A stretch of DNA of 64,000 nt, from positions 86,736,662 to 86,800,661 of the forward strand of contig NC_086027.1 of assembly GCF_036323735.1 (NCBI RefSeq). Reading direction: 5' to 3'. Shown here in pieces: positions 47,690-58,802 of this stretch. Source of the DNA: Rattus norvegicus. Lineage: Eukaryota > Chordata > Mammalia > Rodentia > Muridae. Numbering within the stretch: the stretch's first letter is position 1; each line of letters opens with the position of its first letter. Below the pieces are notes generated by a model. That model was not told the origin of the DNA. It was given only the letters and a program-made list of their open reading frames with translations, and did no database searches. Made by a program: the position numbers and the translations under genes.

Positions 47690-48357
47690 AACCCAGATCT
47701 TAATAAAATCTCAAAAAACTCAATGGCATAAAAAAGTAACATAAATGGAAAGTGATACAACAAAGATCTTTCAAAAATACATATATAAATGGTTGATGGG
47801 TATACTAAAAATTTCCAACATCATTCGCCATAAAGGAGATTCAAATTAAAACCACAGTGAGGTTCTACTTTAATAGCTATAACCACAAAATAATTAAGAA
47901 AGGGTGACTTTTATATACTGCTGGTAGGAATGGAAATTCACAGTCATTCTCAAAAACGTAGAGAAGAACCTCAGAAACTGAAACTAGAGCCATCATCCGC
48001 CATCGCCATGAAGGAAGTGACAGAGTTACTCACATTCCCATGTTCACTGCGGTACTGTTCGTCAGAGCTGAGAAATTGATCCACAGAGCTGTCTGTCAGC
48101 CAGTGATGAGTGAACGAAGAAAACGTAGGACATATGCAAACTAAAATATTATCTAGTTAAAAAAAAAAACAAAGAAAGTTGCACATGGCTGGCAGTGGAG
48201 GTCGTGATGCTAAGACACAGAAAGACAAATGCTGCATGGTTTCATTCATGTGTTAAAGCCTGAAAGATAATATGGTGGTTAGCAACTGGCAATAAAGGAT
48301 ATGGAGATGGATGGTTAGCCAAATGGAATGGGTCAGGGCTAATTGGTGAGCACAAAG
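47690..48357 (+). mobile_element. Ancient L1 (L1M-type) ORF2 end, left part
   Basis: 'aacatcattcgccataaagg', 'agattcaaattaaaaccaca', 'gtgaggttctactttaatag', 'atactgctggtaggaatgga' and 'ggtttcattcatgtgtt' appear in L1 order. 'ggtggttagcaactggcaat' and 'gggctaattggtgagcacaa' complete the ORF2 C-terminal region and early 3' UTR. Multiple stops. It continues at about 48988. Confidence 0.8.
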
Positions 48358-48471
48358 CCTCCACCACCACAACAAAAGTCAGCCAAGAGATAAAAGAATA
48401 AAGACTTATTACCAGCAGCAGCAAGTAGGGAGATCACAGAAGAAATTCCCAAAACAATGTCCTCCCCAGAG

Positions 48472-48473
<2 letters not shown>

Positions 48474-48534
<61 letters not shown>

Positions 48535-48588
48535 ACATATATATATGTGTGTGTGTGTGTGTATACATATATACATATATATACATAC
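48474..48588. repeat. (AT)n/(GT)n/(ATAC)n microsatellite
   Basis: About 26 AT units (48474-48526), then TGTATGTATACATATATA, a short GT run and ATAC/ATAT units. Confidence 0.97.
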
Positions 48589-48938
48589 GCACTGTGGGAG
48601 AATGCCCATTTTCAGCAGATTCAGTTTAAGATGTGCTTTCCCAAGAATGATCAATGTAATGCCCCATTTAGGAAGGAACGACTCTGAAGGTCATACATAG
48701 AACATATATTCAGAGCTAAGCCAGTGGGCAAAACTGCTTCCAGGGATGATCAATTCATGTGAACAGTGTGGCAGGTGGGAAAGCAGACAGAAATACCTCT
48801 GGGCATGCCCACTTTTACCCCACCCACAACCTTGCCCAAAGTTTTAGATTAAGTAAAAGGGAAGGATATATTTAAAATACCAAAGGAGTTTGCCCCCTAA
48901 AGGTATTCCTGGCTCCTTTAACAGGTTGCAGAGAGCTG

Positions 48939-48984
48939 GTTTTGTTTTGTTTTGTTTTGTTTTGTTTTGTTTTGTTTTGTTTTT
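48939..48984. repeat. (TTTTG)n pentanucleotide repeat
   Basis: About nine TTTTG units at the right border of the unassigned insertion. A shorter run lies at 16501-16522. Confidence 0.95.
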
Positions 48985-48987
48985 AAG

Positions 48988-49250
48988 TTGTACAACAAGT
49001 AGCAAAATATAGTCAGGTAGGAAGAGTTAGTAAATGACCTATAGTATAGTGGGGTAATTATAGTTTATAGCAATTCACTTTACAAAGAACTGGAAGAGTT
49101 CAAGTTACCCGCATTTAAAAATGTGCTGTTTAAGGAGGTGTTAATGCTAATTACCTTAATCATTACACACTACATTGTGTATTAAATTATCACCCTGGAT
49201 TGCAAGAAATATGTACAATTTTTATATGTCAAAATGTTTAAAACATAATA
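48988..49250 (+). mobile_element. Ancient L1 (L1M-type) 3' UTR end, right part
   Basis: 'agtatagtggggtaattata', 'gtttatagcaattcactt', 'gttaatgctaattaccttaa', 'tcattacacactacattg' and 'aagaaatatgtacaattttt' then 'atatgtcaaaa' match the terminal part of old mammalian L1 3' UTRs very clearly. It continues the left part ending at 48357. Confidence 0.85.
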
Positions 49251-49315
49251 AGGAAGATAAGGTATTTCTAATGATATCAAAGCAGTACTAAAAAATTCTA
49301 TGATTCTTTATTTGA

Positions 49316-49696
49316 AATGTGTGTGTGTGTATGTGTGTGTATGTGTGTATGTGTATGTGTGTGTGTATGTGTGTGTGCATGTGTGTGTATGTTTGTGTGT
49401 GTGTGTTGCATGTATGTGTATCTCTATACAAGGATGCAGAGGCAAGAGAAGAATATTGATGTTACTTTCTACATTATTTCCTTGAGACAGGGGCCTCTCA
49501 TTGAACCAGACACCTCCTGTTTTGGCCACGCTGATGGCCAGCAAGCTCCTGAGATTCTCCTGTCTGTCCCATAATGTTGGGGTTGTAGGCATACACATCC
49601 ATGCAAAGCTTTTTCTCTGGGTGCTGATGATTAGAACTCAGGTCTTCATGCGTGCACAGCAGGTAGTCCTACCCACTGAGCCATCTCACCAGCCCC
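49316..49696 (-). mobile_element. B4 SINE with (TG)n tail
   Basis: On the minus strand: 'ggggctggtgagatggctca' head, 'acctgagttctaatcatcag' (B-box region) and a B1-like middle ('caccaacccc' type block reads as 'ggttgtaggcatacacatcc' on plus). Then come 'aggagaatctcaggagc', 'gaggcccctgtctcaagg' and a (CA)n tail. The (TG)n tract on plus is 49318-49406. Confidence 0.82.
49318..49406. repeat. Imperfect (TG)n microsatellite
   Basis: TG units with scattered TA interruptions, forming the tail of the B4 element. Spurious Cys/Val and Thr/His frames. Confidence 0.97.
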
Positions 49697-50741
49697 AGGA
49701 ACATTCATTTAAGATGTTCTGCAGAACGAAAAAATCCCCTCTGATTGGCAAGGTGGAGAGTGAGGGGGTATATGTGTGGCTACAGCCACAGGCAACTGGT
49801 CCAGTGAGGAGAGGCTCTGGATGAGAATGAGGTCTAGGAATGGTCTTTTACTTTTGCATTTTATTTTACTGTATTCTATTGTGTTACTTTATTTTCCTTC
49901 CGACGTATACACTAAGGGCTAAAATATGATTTCTAGCAGGCATATTTATGATCCATTCTTATAAAAAGCTTTCAAATATATACAATAAAGACAGAGTGGA
50001 TAAACATGTGGGTGTGGGTGTCGGGTAAGGTAACAGCACATCTTTTTAATTGAATGTGTTTCCGGTTTTATAAAATTTAAGAACTTTCTGTATTTGCAAG
50101 AAACATATTTAAATCTTATTTTCATTTCTTTGTGTCTAGCTGTATTTCCATCAAACCTAGTTTCAGAAAAACCTTTTTCCCCTAAATGGTAAAATTAGCC
50201 TCTCTTTCAAGAGACTTTTCACTTTATAGAAAAGTGTTTTTACTCAAGCCTGAACAGTGTTAATAACAAATGTGACTTCGTTCAAGCACTCATTTAGGTA
50301 CTGTGCACCCCACAGCTGTTATATACTAAAGATGCACATAAAGGCCCTAAAGTAACTTCGCAACACTTCATAAATATATGCCTGTGATCCCATTATTTGG
50401 TGGCTAAGGTAGAAAGATGGTTCAGACCAGTCTGTCTGAACACTAATGACAGTAAGACCGACTTGAAACAGCAGAAGCTTCCGCCCCACTCTTTGCCCTT
50501 TATGTTGCTCTAAACCCAACAAGCTTATCAAATTAAAAAGACACTTTTCTATAAGTAAGTTTTCAAAGCAAAGGTAAGAAAACAGCTGAGTGCTGCAGTC
50601 GTGATTGGCAGGAGGAGCACAGAGCTGGGATGAAGAGCAGGATACAATCAGAGAAATTTGAGAAGATAACGAAAATATCCACACAGGCAAAAGAAAAGTA
50701 CGTCTCAACTTAGACATATTGAGGACAATAATATATTAATG
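49697..50741. other. No gene seen; possible B1-like relic
   Basis: A diverged plus-strand B1/PB1-like core may lie at 50368-50476 ('tatgcctgtgatcccattat', 'ggctaaggtagaaagatgg'). A 132-codon reverse frame (50319-50717) covers that relic and has no recognisable domain, so it is not called. Confidence 0.5.
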
Positions 50742-50950
50742 CTGCCATACCTGGACCATGTCCCTTCTCCTTGTACGTTCATGTTCTATGACTACGAATA
50801 CAGTGCGGGGAGCCTCCTCAAGCTCTTGCCACCATTCCTTCTGCACCAGGATGGACCGCGCCCTCGAACTATGGATCAAATGAATTCTTTCTTCCTTTAG
50901 TTGCTTTAGTAAGGTACTTCACAGGGACAACTGGCAAGGTAACTAATACG
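50742..50950 (+). mobile_element. MaLR-type LTR 3' portion
   Basis: 'caagctcttgccaccattcc', 'atggaccgcgccctcgaact' and 'ttctttcttcctttagttgc' precede 'ttcacagggacaactggcaa' and 'ggtaactaatacg' (expected end 'aactaataca'). Fits the rodent MaLR 3' half; polyadenylation region diverged. Confidence 0.65.
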
Positions 50951-53900
50951 ATAGATAAACAAAGTTGACATATGAGTCTCGGTCTTGTCTAATTGTCTTC
51001 TTCAGTGATTGTTTCCAAACTGTTCCAGATGGAGATAGAATTAAGAGCAAGGAAAGGCAAAAGAGCGGTTCCTTTAAGAAATTAGCAAAATGGTATGCAA
51101 TGAGGATTGGCGTGGGTTTTATTGTAAACCAAGTTTTCCTTTTCTAAGGAGCTCTCGTTTGTTATAAATATGGGGGAAATCCCATTAGTGAGACTTTCTA
51201 AACTACAATACCATTGGAAATAGGAAAAGATGAAAGAAAAATCTAGAGTCTTCTCAAAAAAATTATGTTGCCTTGTTATTTAGCTAAGATATAAAACACA
51301 TTTTATGCATAAAGGCATCAAAAGTCTCTTGAGTTTCAAACTGATAGGAATTTGCCTGTCGAGGGTTGCAAGCTACGTGGGCATTACTAATTCACTGTTC
51401 ATGTGGAAATTTTACTTTTTGCTTTAAGACTAAATGTTGGATAATTCCAGGCTGCATTACAAAAAAAAAAAAAAAAAAAAGCAGTGATTACTCAATAACA
51501 AGTTTCTACTCACCTAAGATTTAAAGTTAACACATAAACTGAAGAAGGAAAAGTGCACATGTTAAAATATAAAAGAAAATGCCTGGCATATATTAAGTTT
51601 CAATTCCACGCAAACCTTTGAGGGTCCTAAAAACGACTTGGAGTTGTGCTCCATGACTTGTTATATACCACTGCTAAAATTCAGATCTGTCCCTCCAGAG
51701 ACACTCATTTAGATTACAGGACACGCGGAGTCAACTGGAGATCCCATGTCATGCTCTACCCTTTCAAAGGGTTTTTGTAAATAGAATTTGAACTGAGCAT
51801 GATGGGACAGGCCTAGAATCCCACCACTGGGGTGGGAATGATCAAGAGTGGAAGGCCGACCTTAACTATGAGGGTGTTTGAGGTCATTCTGGGTGACATT
51901 AAGACCCCATCTCAAAAAGTCAGAAGCACAAAAATACTATCTGAGTTTTAAAAATAAGTTGTATGTATGTATACATCCGTGCACACATATGTGTGTCTAT
52001 ATCAATATTCTATACATGAATAGGTGATACCTGCCCTCTTTGGATTCTCACAATTAAGCTAGACTTAGTAGACCTGCTGCGTACTAACATATTTAAGGCT
52101 TGTACATTTCATATAGTCTAGCCTTAGCACTTCTTGGATTACAACCATATCTTCAGCCTTAATTTTATAATAAGATATGCAGTTGCTACTTTCATTTGGC
52201 CCTGGCAACAAAATCAGAAAAAAAAATCAGTGCATTTTCTCATATCATTCACCTTCAAAATAAAAATCCTAGTTACAATTGTGGGAAAGGCCTCTCCCTA
52301 TGCTGGTATCTACTCAAAAACAGTTCTCAAAAACAAATACATAAAAGACATGTTTTGGGATGGGAAAGATGATAGACGCTAAAATAAATAAGTCCTTCCT
52401 AGGACATGAGTAATAATTGCACTGTAAGTTATGTAAGACTTGGTGACAGGACTCTAGCAAAGGCATCCATTTATCAGTCTAAGTAAGTAATTCCATGCTG
52501 TGTGAATGGCAGAATAAGACCAGCTTCACCTGATTTATGGAGTGATTTCTTTCTTTCTATCAAATGACTGAGACAAAGGACCTGCAGGAATGCCGGTTCA
52601 TCTTTTCTGTTCAGGTGCCAATTCTTTTTATTACTTCTGCTGTGTTCTTAGTGCAGACATTGTTGCCTTGTTCACAACCACTCATGCTAAATTAGAAAGC
52701 TTTAACTCTGGGCTACTCAAGATGAATTGCCCCCAAAATGTAACTGAATGCTTACTAACCTACTTGCATGCTGCTTTGGGCGGAATGCAAGGGGAAGGAT
52801 CCTGGCCTGGGAGCCAGCAGGAAACGTATTATATCCATCTTCACATACTCTCCTACATCTAGCATGGTGCCTAGGAGCTAGGAAGCCCTAAAAAGAAATT
52901 GTAGAGTCGAGTTAAAATGCCCTCTAAAGCTGCTAAAGAAGCAGCAGAGCATGATGGGAGTATCCAGAGGCTCTAAATTCTACCTCTGTTGCTGTCCAGC
53001 TGGGTGGATGAAAGGCAAGTTTTGTTTGATCACCTAGCAAACGGCAAGAGTCAACCTTAGCCTGGTAGAGTTGCTGTGGTGAATAAGCCGTGTAAACATG
53101 TAAACCACCAGTTGCCAAATCAAGGAGGAGAAATCGTTTTTTTCCCTAAGCAGATCTGGGAGGCTACTTACTATGGAAAGAATGGTCTAAAAAAAAAGGC
53201 ACTTTCTTCTCCATCCCTTAAGACCTAGATTGGCAAATGGATTCCTAATGCTGCTTTTAAAGGCACATGCACAAGCAAACACACTCCTGTGCATGTGCAC
53301 ATGGGGGCTCAGAAGTCTGCCTGAAGCCTGAAGGAACGCGAGAGTAAGAAGAGACGCCACGAATGTGTCCGTCTGTCCTGGCAATAAGCAAAGGTCTTGA
53401 CCTGGCTTCTGTATTTTTTACTGAAAATGGGTTTTGTAGTTCTCTCTACCTCTGCTCTAACTTGGACCATCACTTCCCTCCCCTTCTGCCCCTATACCCA
53501 ATCCTGCCTCAGTTTACAAGCTTACAGATAAATAAGGATTCCCCGGAATTCAAAGCTGAGGATATGTGCCGTTTTTCTGTCCTACACGTGTCTCCATGTC
53601 ATCACACCAGGAGCATAAAGTGATTCAGACAAAAGCATGGAAGGTCGGGTTTATTTTAGGATTTGAGATGACAAAGTAATTTTTTAATATACTAAGACAG
53701 ATGCTGACGTGGCATGGAGTAGAGTGTCACATACACAGAAAATATAGTTTAAAAGAGAATATGTCTGGCAAGCTGAGGCAGGGCAGGACCCCAGATTAGA
53801 CACTAAATGGCTCCACTGATGACTGGATTGATGAGTACACATCCTCTATCCTGGCAGTGAAGAATGGTTTGCAGATGAAGACCGAGAAGGAGTGCTTTCT

Positions 53901-54606
53901 TTTAGAGATGTCGCTAGATGTTTCATAAACAAGTGAGTGTCTTGAGGGAAAGCAGTCTTCTTAAAGAGCTAACCCTGTGCACAAAACTGCAAAAATATCC
54001 AAGGAAGATTTGCCAGCTCCCTGTGTTCCCACCTATGCCTTGATTACATGTATTAATGATGTTAATTTCAAAATAACAAGAGAGACCTCTAGGTAAGAAT
54101 GGAGATGAGAAGCTGACTCTATGTGAGCAAGCTCAGAACACAGCCTGCACTCCAAAGAGGAAAAAACAAGAGCAAACTTGGAAAACACAGAAAGGTAAGG
54201 AAAGGACAACTGAGCAAAAACAAAGATGGGTGATGGAGAAACAGGAATGATCTGAACACAACTTCAGCTGGGAAATTCCCCAGTGGGAGAAGGGAAACCA
54301 GAAGCCACTTTCCAAAGACAGTTTGTTTTCTACCTGAGTAGACCAGAGGCTGCGACTCCTAGAGTAAGCCTTTCAATCGGAGCAAGCAGAGCAGGTATCC
54401 AAATCAACAGGGCACACATTGCATCATGGGGATACGAGAACCATGGCAAAGCAAAACAGCGGGGTTCCTCCAAAAGATCACAATCCCTCAGCCACTGAAT
54501 CCAGACATGGAAACAATATGAGTCCAGATGATGACTCAAAAGGTTGTGAGCAAAACTTACTGATGAAAGACACACACGAGCAGATCTGTTCAACCCAGGA
54601 TTCCTG
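50951..54606. other. No gene seen; unassigned sequence
   Basis: About 3.7 kb with one old B1-like copy (51790-51925) and a pure A20 run (51461-51480). Open frames up to 99 codons (for example 54330-54629 minus) overlap antisense frames and have no domain. Candidate unique DNA. Confidence 0.5.
51790..51925 (+). mobile_element. Old B1/PB1-like SINE
   Basis: 'gagcatgatgggacaggcct', 'agaatcccaccactggggtg', 'gggtgacattaagacccc' and 'atctcaaaaa' align with B1 in order but diverge widely. Confidence 0.6.
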
Positions 54607-54987
54607 TGATAGCTGGTATAGATTGTCAATCTGACAGCACCTAGTGTTGCCCAAGAGGAAGGACTGTGAGAGATTATCTAGATTAGGTTAATTGAGGTAA
54701 CCTGAACCATGGATGGTGCCACTGTGTGGGTGGATTTCTGGGCTGAATAAAATGGAAAAAGAAAACTGAGCCTGCACAGCCATCATTCTCTGTGACAGAA
54801 TACAAGGTGACCAACCACTTCAAATTCCTGCCCCTGGCCTATTCTCAGCATCATGGGCTGTACCCTTGAATCATAAGCTGAAAACAAAAACAAAACAAAG
54901 AAAAATGACAACAACAAAGTAAGAACATTTCCCTTACATTACTTTTACAGGGCATTTTACCACAGCAACAGAAAAAGGATATAACCA
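54607..54987 (+). mobile_element. MaLR-type LTR, nearly complete
   Basis: 'gattgtcaatctgacagcac', 'gtgagagattatctagatta', 'gggctgaataaaatggaaaa', 'gaaaactgagcctgc', 'ccacttcaaattcctgcccc' and 'catgggctgtacccttgaat' lead to 'cacagcaacagaaaaaggat' and 'ataacca'. These follow the full LTR order. An A-rich stretch (about 54880-54925) sits in the polyadenylation region. No internal provirus. Confidence 0.78.
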
Positions 54988-55127
54988 GCCACAGACGGTG
55001 GAAAGAGAGTACTCTGAAGATGAAATCAGCAGTATGAATAGATAAACCAGCAACACTGAGGAAAATTCATCAAGGAAACAGGAATTTTGAAAAGAATTAA
55101 AAATTAAATATTAAAGACAACGTGAAT

Positions 55128-55230
55128 TGGGCTGGTGAGATGCCCTAAATGATAAAGGAGTTTGCCACCAAGACTGATGATCTGAGTTCAATCCTCAGGA
55201 CCGACATGGAATAACTGAACAGACTCTCAT
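55128..55230 (+). mobile_element. B3-type SINE fragment
   Basis: 'ttgggctggtgagatgccct', 'aggagtttgccaccaagact' and 'gatgatctgagttcaatcct' are the B3 head and B-box region. The 3' half is lost or diverged. Confidence 0.8.
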
Positions 55231-55715
55231 CAGGCCACATCAGCCCACAGTATCAAAACATTCCAGGATACAAACCCAAACCTAAGAATCCACAGAATAA
55301 GAAACTAAGATAAATGGGAAAGAAACTTTTTTAAAAAAAATCCATTCAATAAAATCATAGCAGAAATTCATCCAAATCCAGAGAAATAAATAAACATTCC
55401 AATGCCAAAGGAATTTAAAATCCCAAATATACAGGACTAGAAAAGAACTTCTCTATAGAATATTACAGTCAAGTTAAAAGATACAAAAGAGAGAAGCAAT
55501 ATTAAGATGTATAAGGAAAAACACAAAATCACCTATAAAGACAGGCACAACAGATTTCTCACCAATCCTCAAAACCAGGAAAGCATGAAATATTTAAAGC
55601 CCTGAAAGTAAATAACTGTCAACCAAGACAGCTCTATCTAGGCAGGCTATATTTTCAAACTGATGGAGATGTTAGGACATTTCAAGACAAGCAGAAATTA
55701 AGAGAACTAATTCAT

Positions 55716-55745
55716 CACACACACACAGACACACACAGACACACA

Positions 55746-55783
<38 letters not shown>
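55716..55783. repeat. (AC)n microsatellite with GAC interruptions
   Basis: CACA with CAGA interruptions, then about 17 uninterrupted CA units. Confidence 0.98.
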
Positions 55784-55784
<1 letters not shown>

Positions 55785-56760
55785 GCCAGCACTGCAGAAT
55801 TCAAGGAATATTATACACAGAAGAGCAAAAATGTCTCAATCCTGAGAGTATAATAAAGACTAAAAGTCATAGCACAATAAAATAAACAAACAAAGGGGAG
55901 CTAAGAAGGAATCTATAATGCCTAACAGAGTAAACCAGCAAACCCCTTTTACTAACAAGAGAAGAAAGTAATGAGCAGGTGATAATCCAACCAACCAGGA
56001 AACTATAGGAATAGAAAAAGTTCAATAGAGGGGTAGCCGTACATTTCATGAGCCTACTAACAGAGCTTTATAGATTTTGTGACTGAATTAAGAACGAGGT
56101 CCAAGTGGGTCCTATCTCCAAAATACACCCTTTGTGGGTAAAGATACTCACAGATAGGAAGTCAAGGGGTGAAATACAATCTGTCAATAAAAAGGAAGGC
56201 ATAAAGAGCTGACACAGATTTTTGGTAGACTTTAAATCCAAATTAGTCCAAAGAGGTAAGGCTCATCTCTACACATTAAAAACATGGAATGATTTGTCCA
56301 GAATGCATTACAGTTGTGAATGTACAAGCAACAAACATTGGTGATCCCAATCTTAAAAAAAAAAAACCACACTATTAAACACCAAAGGTCAGATAAGTCA
56401 CAATATAATAATAGTTCATGATTTTAATACCTCATACTCATATCTTCATAAGTCATCCAAACCAAAAAATAAAAAAGTAAAACTCAGCTTAAAATACACT
56501 ATAGGACAAATGAACAGAACACAAAGCTATAGAAGATTCCATTTGAAAGAAATAAGACATGCATTTTTTTTTCTTAGCATCCCACGGAATCTACTCTAAA
56601 AGACTACATTCTAGGTCACAAATCAAATCTTACTAAATGCAAAATTTCAAAAGAGCTTCTTATATGTTATCATTTTATAGTATTTATTATAGCTCTCTAG
56701 AAGCTAATAGCAAACAAAAAAACCCCACAAACTATACAGATGAAACTGAAGCGTATACTC

Positions 56761-57820
56761 TTTTTTTTTTTTAATTAACTTGAGTATTTCTTATATACAT
56801 TTTGAGTGTTAGTCCCTTTCCCAGTTTCCGGGCAAACATCCCCCTCCCCCCTCCCCTTCCTTATGGGTGTTCCCCTCCCAACCCTCCCCCCATTGCCGCC
56901 CTCCCCCCATAGACTAGTTCACTGGGGGTTCAGTCTTAGCAGGACCCAGGGCTTCCCCTTCCACTGGTGCTCTTACTAGGATATTCATTGCTACCTATGA
57001 GGTCAGAGTCCAGGGTCAGTCCATGTATAGTCTTTAGGTAGTGGCTTAGTCCCTGGAAGCTCTGGTTGCTTGGCATTGTTGTACTTTTGGGGTCTCGAGC
57101 CCCTTCAAGCTCTTCCAGTTCTTTCTCTGATTCCTTCAACAGGGGACCTATTCTCAGTTCAGTGGTTTGCTGCTGGCATTCGCCTCTGTATTTGCTGTAT
57201 TCTGGCTGTGTCTCTCAGGAGCGATGTACATCAGGCTCCTGTCGGTCTGCACTTCTTTGCTTCATCCATCTTGTCTAATTGGGTGGCTGTATATGTATGG
57301 GCCACATGTGGGGCAGGCTCTGAATGGGTGTTCCTTCAGTCTCTGTTTTAATCTTTGCCTCTCCCTTCCCTGCCAAGGGTATTCTTTTTCCTCATTTAAA
57401 GAAGGAGTGAAGCATTCTCATTTTGATCATCCGTCTTGAGTTTCGTTTGTTCTAGGGATCTAGGGTAATTCAAGCATTTGGGCTAATAGCCACTTATCAA
57501 TGAGTGCATACCATGTATGTCTTTCTGTGATTGGGTTAGCTCACTCAGGATGATATTTTCCAGTTCCAACCATTTGCCTACGAATTTCATAAACTCGTTG
57601 TTTTTGATAGCTGAGTAATATTCCATTGTGTAGATGTACCACATTTTCTGTATCCATTCCTCTGTTGAAGGGCATCTGGTTCTTTCCATTTTCTGGCTAT
57701 TATAAATAAGGCTGCGATGAACATAGTGGAGCACGTGTCTCTTTTATATGTTGAGGCATCTTTTGGGTATATGCCCAAGAGAGGTATAGCTGGATCCTCA
57801 GGCAGTTCAATGTCCAATTT
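56761..57820 (-). mobile_element. Young rat L1, 5'-truncated, with TSD
   Basis: About 1.06 kb on the minus strand. It has the ORF2 C-terminal ~150 codons (57483-57817), a 3' UTR with the rat-type blocks ('gccaagcaaccagagcttcc', 'aggtagcaatgaatatccta', 'caccagtggaaggggaagcc'), a G-rich segment (C-rich on plus at 56840-56910) and an A tail (T12 at 56761-56772). Flanks carry TGAAG(C/A)GTATACTC (56747-56760 and 57821-57834), a TSD with one mismatch. It interrupts the ancient L1, whose sequence resumes at about 57837. Not autonomous. Confidence 0.92.
57483..57820 (-). pseudogene. L1 ORF2 C-terminal remnant, frameshifted
   Basis: The minus strand first reads '..ELPEDPAIPLLGIYPKDAS' and 'CSTMFIAALFIIARKWKEP' (down to about 57690). 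Then it needs a change of frame to continue 'RCPSTEEWIQKMWYIYTMEY', 'YSAIKNNEFMKFVGKW' and end 'HGMHSLISGY' at 57483. That is the normal ORF2 C terminus, broken by one small indel at about 57680-57692. Upstream endonuclease and reverse transcriptase are missing because of 5' truncation, so it is non-functional. Confidence 0.9.
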
Positions 57821-57836
57821 TGAAGAGTATACTCTT

Positions 57837-58490
57837 GAATGGCTATTGAGTCATTGAGGAAATCAGAGAGGAAAGTAAAAGGCTGTTAGACACACACAAA
57901 AAAAATAAAAACGTAACTTACCAACCTTGTTAAGATACAGCTAGAGCAATTCTAAAAGGAAGGTTTATAGATATGAAAGTTTATAGTTTAAAAAAACCAG
58001 AAAGATCTTAAATAACTTCATGATGCATCTCAAAATCCTAGACAATAAGACTAAACCAAACCCTGAAACAGTGTAGGACAAGAAATAACAATGATGAGGA
58101 AGAAACTGGACAAAATGAAGACTGAAGAAGAGTTCTTTAGTCAATCGGAATCAAACAAAGAAATGGTTCTTTAAAAAATAATAATAAAATAAAATTGACA
58201 ATCTCCTAGCCAAATTAACCAAAAGAAAGACAAAGAAATCCAAATAATCATTAAGGGGTACTTTAAACACTTATATTCCAAATAACTAAAAAAAATACTG
58301 TAGAAATTCATAAGTTCCTAGAGACACAAATGACCTATCCACATTAAATCAAAAGGATATAGGAACAATATAAGAAATGCATAGCCATCAAGCAGATTGA
58401 AGCAGCCATAGAAAAATGTTCTAAGAAAGAAAAGCCAAGAATGAACTTTATCGTTGAATTCCATCAAAGCTATAAAGAAGAGTTAATAGC
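57837..58490 (+). mobile_element. Ancient L1 block, ORF2 N-terminal/RT linker part
   Basis: 'ggctattgagtcattgagga', 'aatcagagaggaaag', 'acagctagagcaattctaaa', 'aggaaggtttatagatatga', 'gacaatctcctagccaaatt' and 'aaccaaaagaaagaca' lead to 'gaattccatcaaagctataa' and 'agaagagttaatagc'. These reproduce the ORF2 region after the endonuclease, in the right order. It joins the sequence left of the young L1. Confidence 0.78.
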
Positions 58491-58690
58491 AGGGCCAGGT
58501 GTGTGGCTCAGTTGGGTAGACTGCTTGCCCAGTATGTGCAGAGCCCTAGGTTTGATTCCCAGCACTGTATAAACCTGCTGGGATAGCTCATGTCTTCAGC
58601 TCCAGCTGTTGGGAGACAGAGGCAAGAGAATCAAAAATCATTCTCAGCTACTTTGTGAGTTTGATGCCAGCCTGGACTACCCAATAAAAG
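58491..58690 (+). mobile_element. ID/B1-hybrid SINE (B4-like)
   Basis: tRNA-like head 'ggccaggtgtgtggctcagt', 'tagactgcttgcccagtatg', B-box region 'aggtttgattcccagcac', then B1-like 'gctgggatagctcatgtctt', 'gggagacagaggcaagagaa' and 'tttgatgccagcctggacta'. Confidence 0.8.
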
Positions 58691-58802
58691 CCATGAATTA
58701 ATGAATAAAAGCTATATACATGACAAACCTCTAACCAACATTATCATAAATGTGAGAAAAAAACGGAAAATTTTTCTTCTAAAATCTGGAATGAGTTTGG
58801 TT
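58691..58802 (+). mobile_element. Ancient L1 block, short RT-domain remnant
   Basis: 'aaaagctatatacatgacaa', 'acctctaaccaacattatca' and 'taaatgtgagaaaaaaacgg' match the RT-domain stretch 'gccatatatgacaa..cacagctaacatcat'. Relative to consensus a few hundred bases are missing between this and 58490. Confidence 0.65.

Larger units (their letters stand above)
48358..48987. mobile_element. Unassigned insertion inside an ancient L1
   Basis: The older L1 reads 'attggtgagcacaaag' on the left and 'gtacaacaagtagcaaaa' on the right. Consensus has these continuous, so the ~630 bp between looks inserted. It contains an AT/GT microsatellite, a mid part ('cagtgggcaaaactgcttcc', 'gggatgatcaattcatg', 'cccacttttaccccaccc') that may be an LTR, and a terminal (TTTTG)n run. 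Family not recognised, no TSD resolved, no coding frame. Confidence 0.4.
54988..56760 (+). mobile_element. Ancient L1/HAL1-like block, 5' part (ORF1 end and endonuclease region)
   Basis: A-rich plus-strand sequence with old L1 landmarks: 'cacaaaatcacctataaaga', 'caggcacaacagatttct', 'ctgtcaaccaagacagctct' and 'caaactgatggagatg' (end of ORF1 region). Downstream, 'gaatgtacaagcaacaaaca', 'ttcatgattttaatacctca', 'aagtcatccaaacc' and 'acattctaggtcacaaatca' (endonuclease region of ORF2) follow. Fully decayed. It holds a B3 (55128-55230) and a CA repeat and is cut by the young rat L1 at 56761. Confidence 0.72.

Noticed and set aside
47429..47763. Long Ile/Tyr/Leu/Ser frames on the minus strand
   Set aside because: Translation of GATA/GACA repeats, not a membrane protein.
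50319..50717. 132-codon open frame, minus strand
   Set aside because: Its C-terminal part lies over a B1-like relic and no domain is seen.
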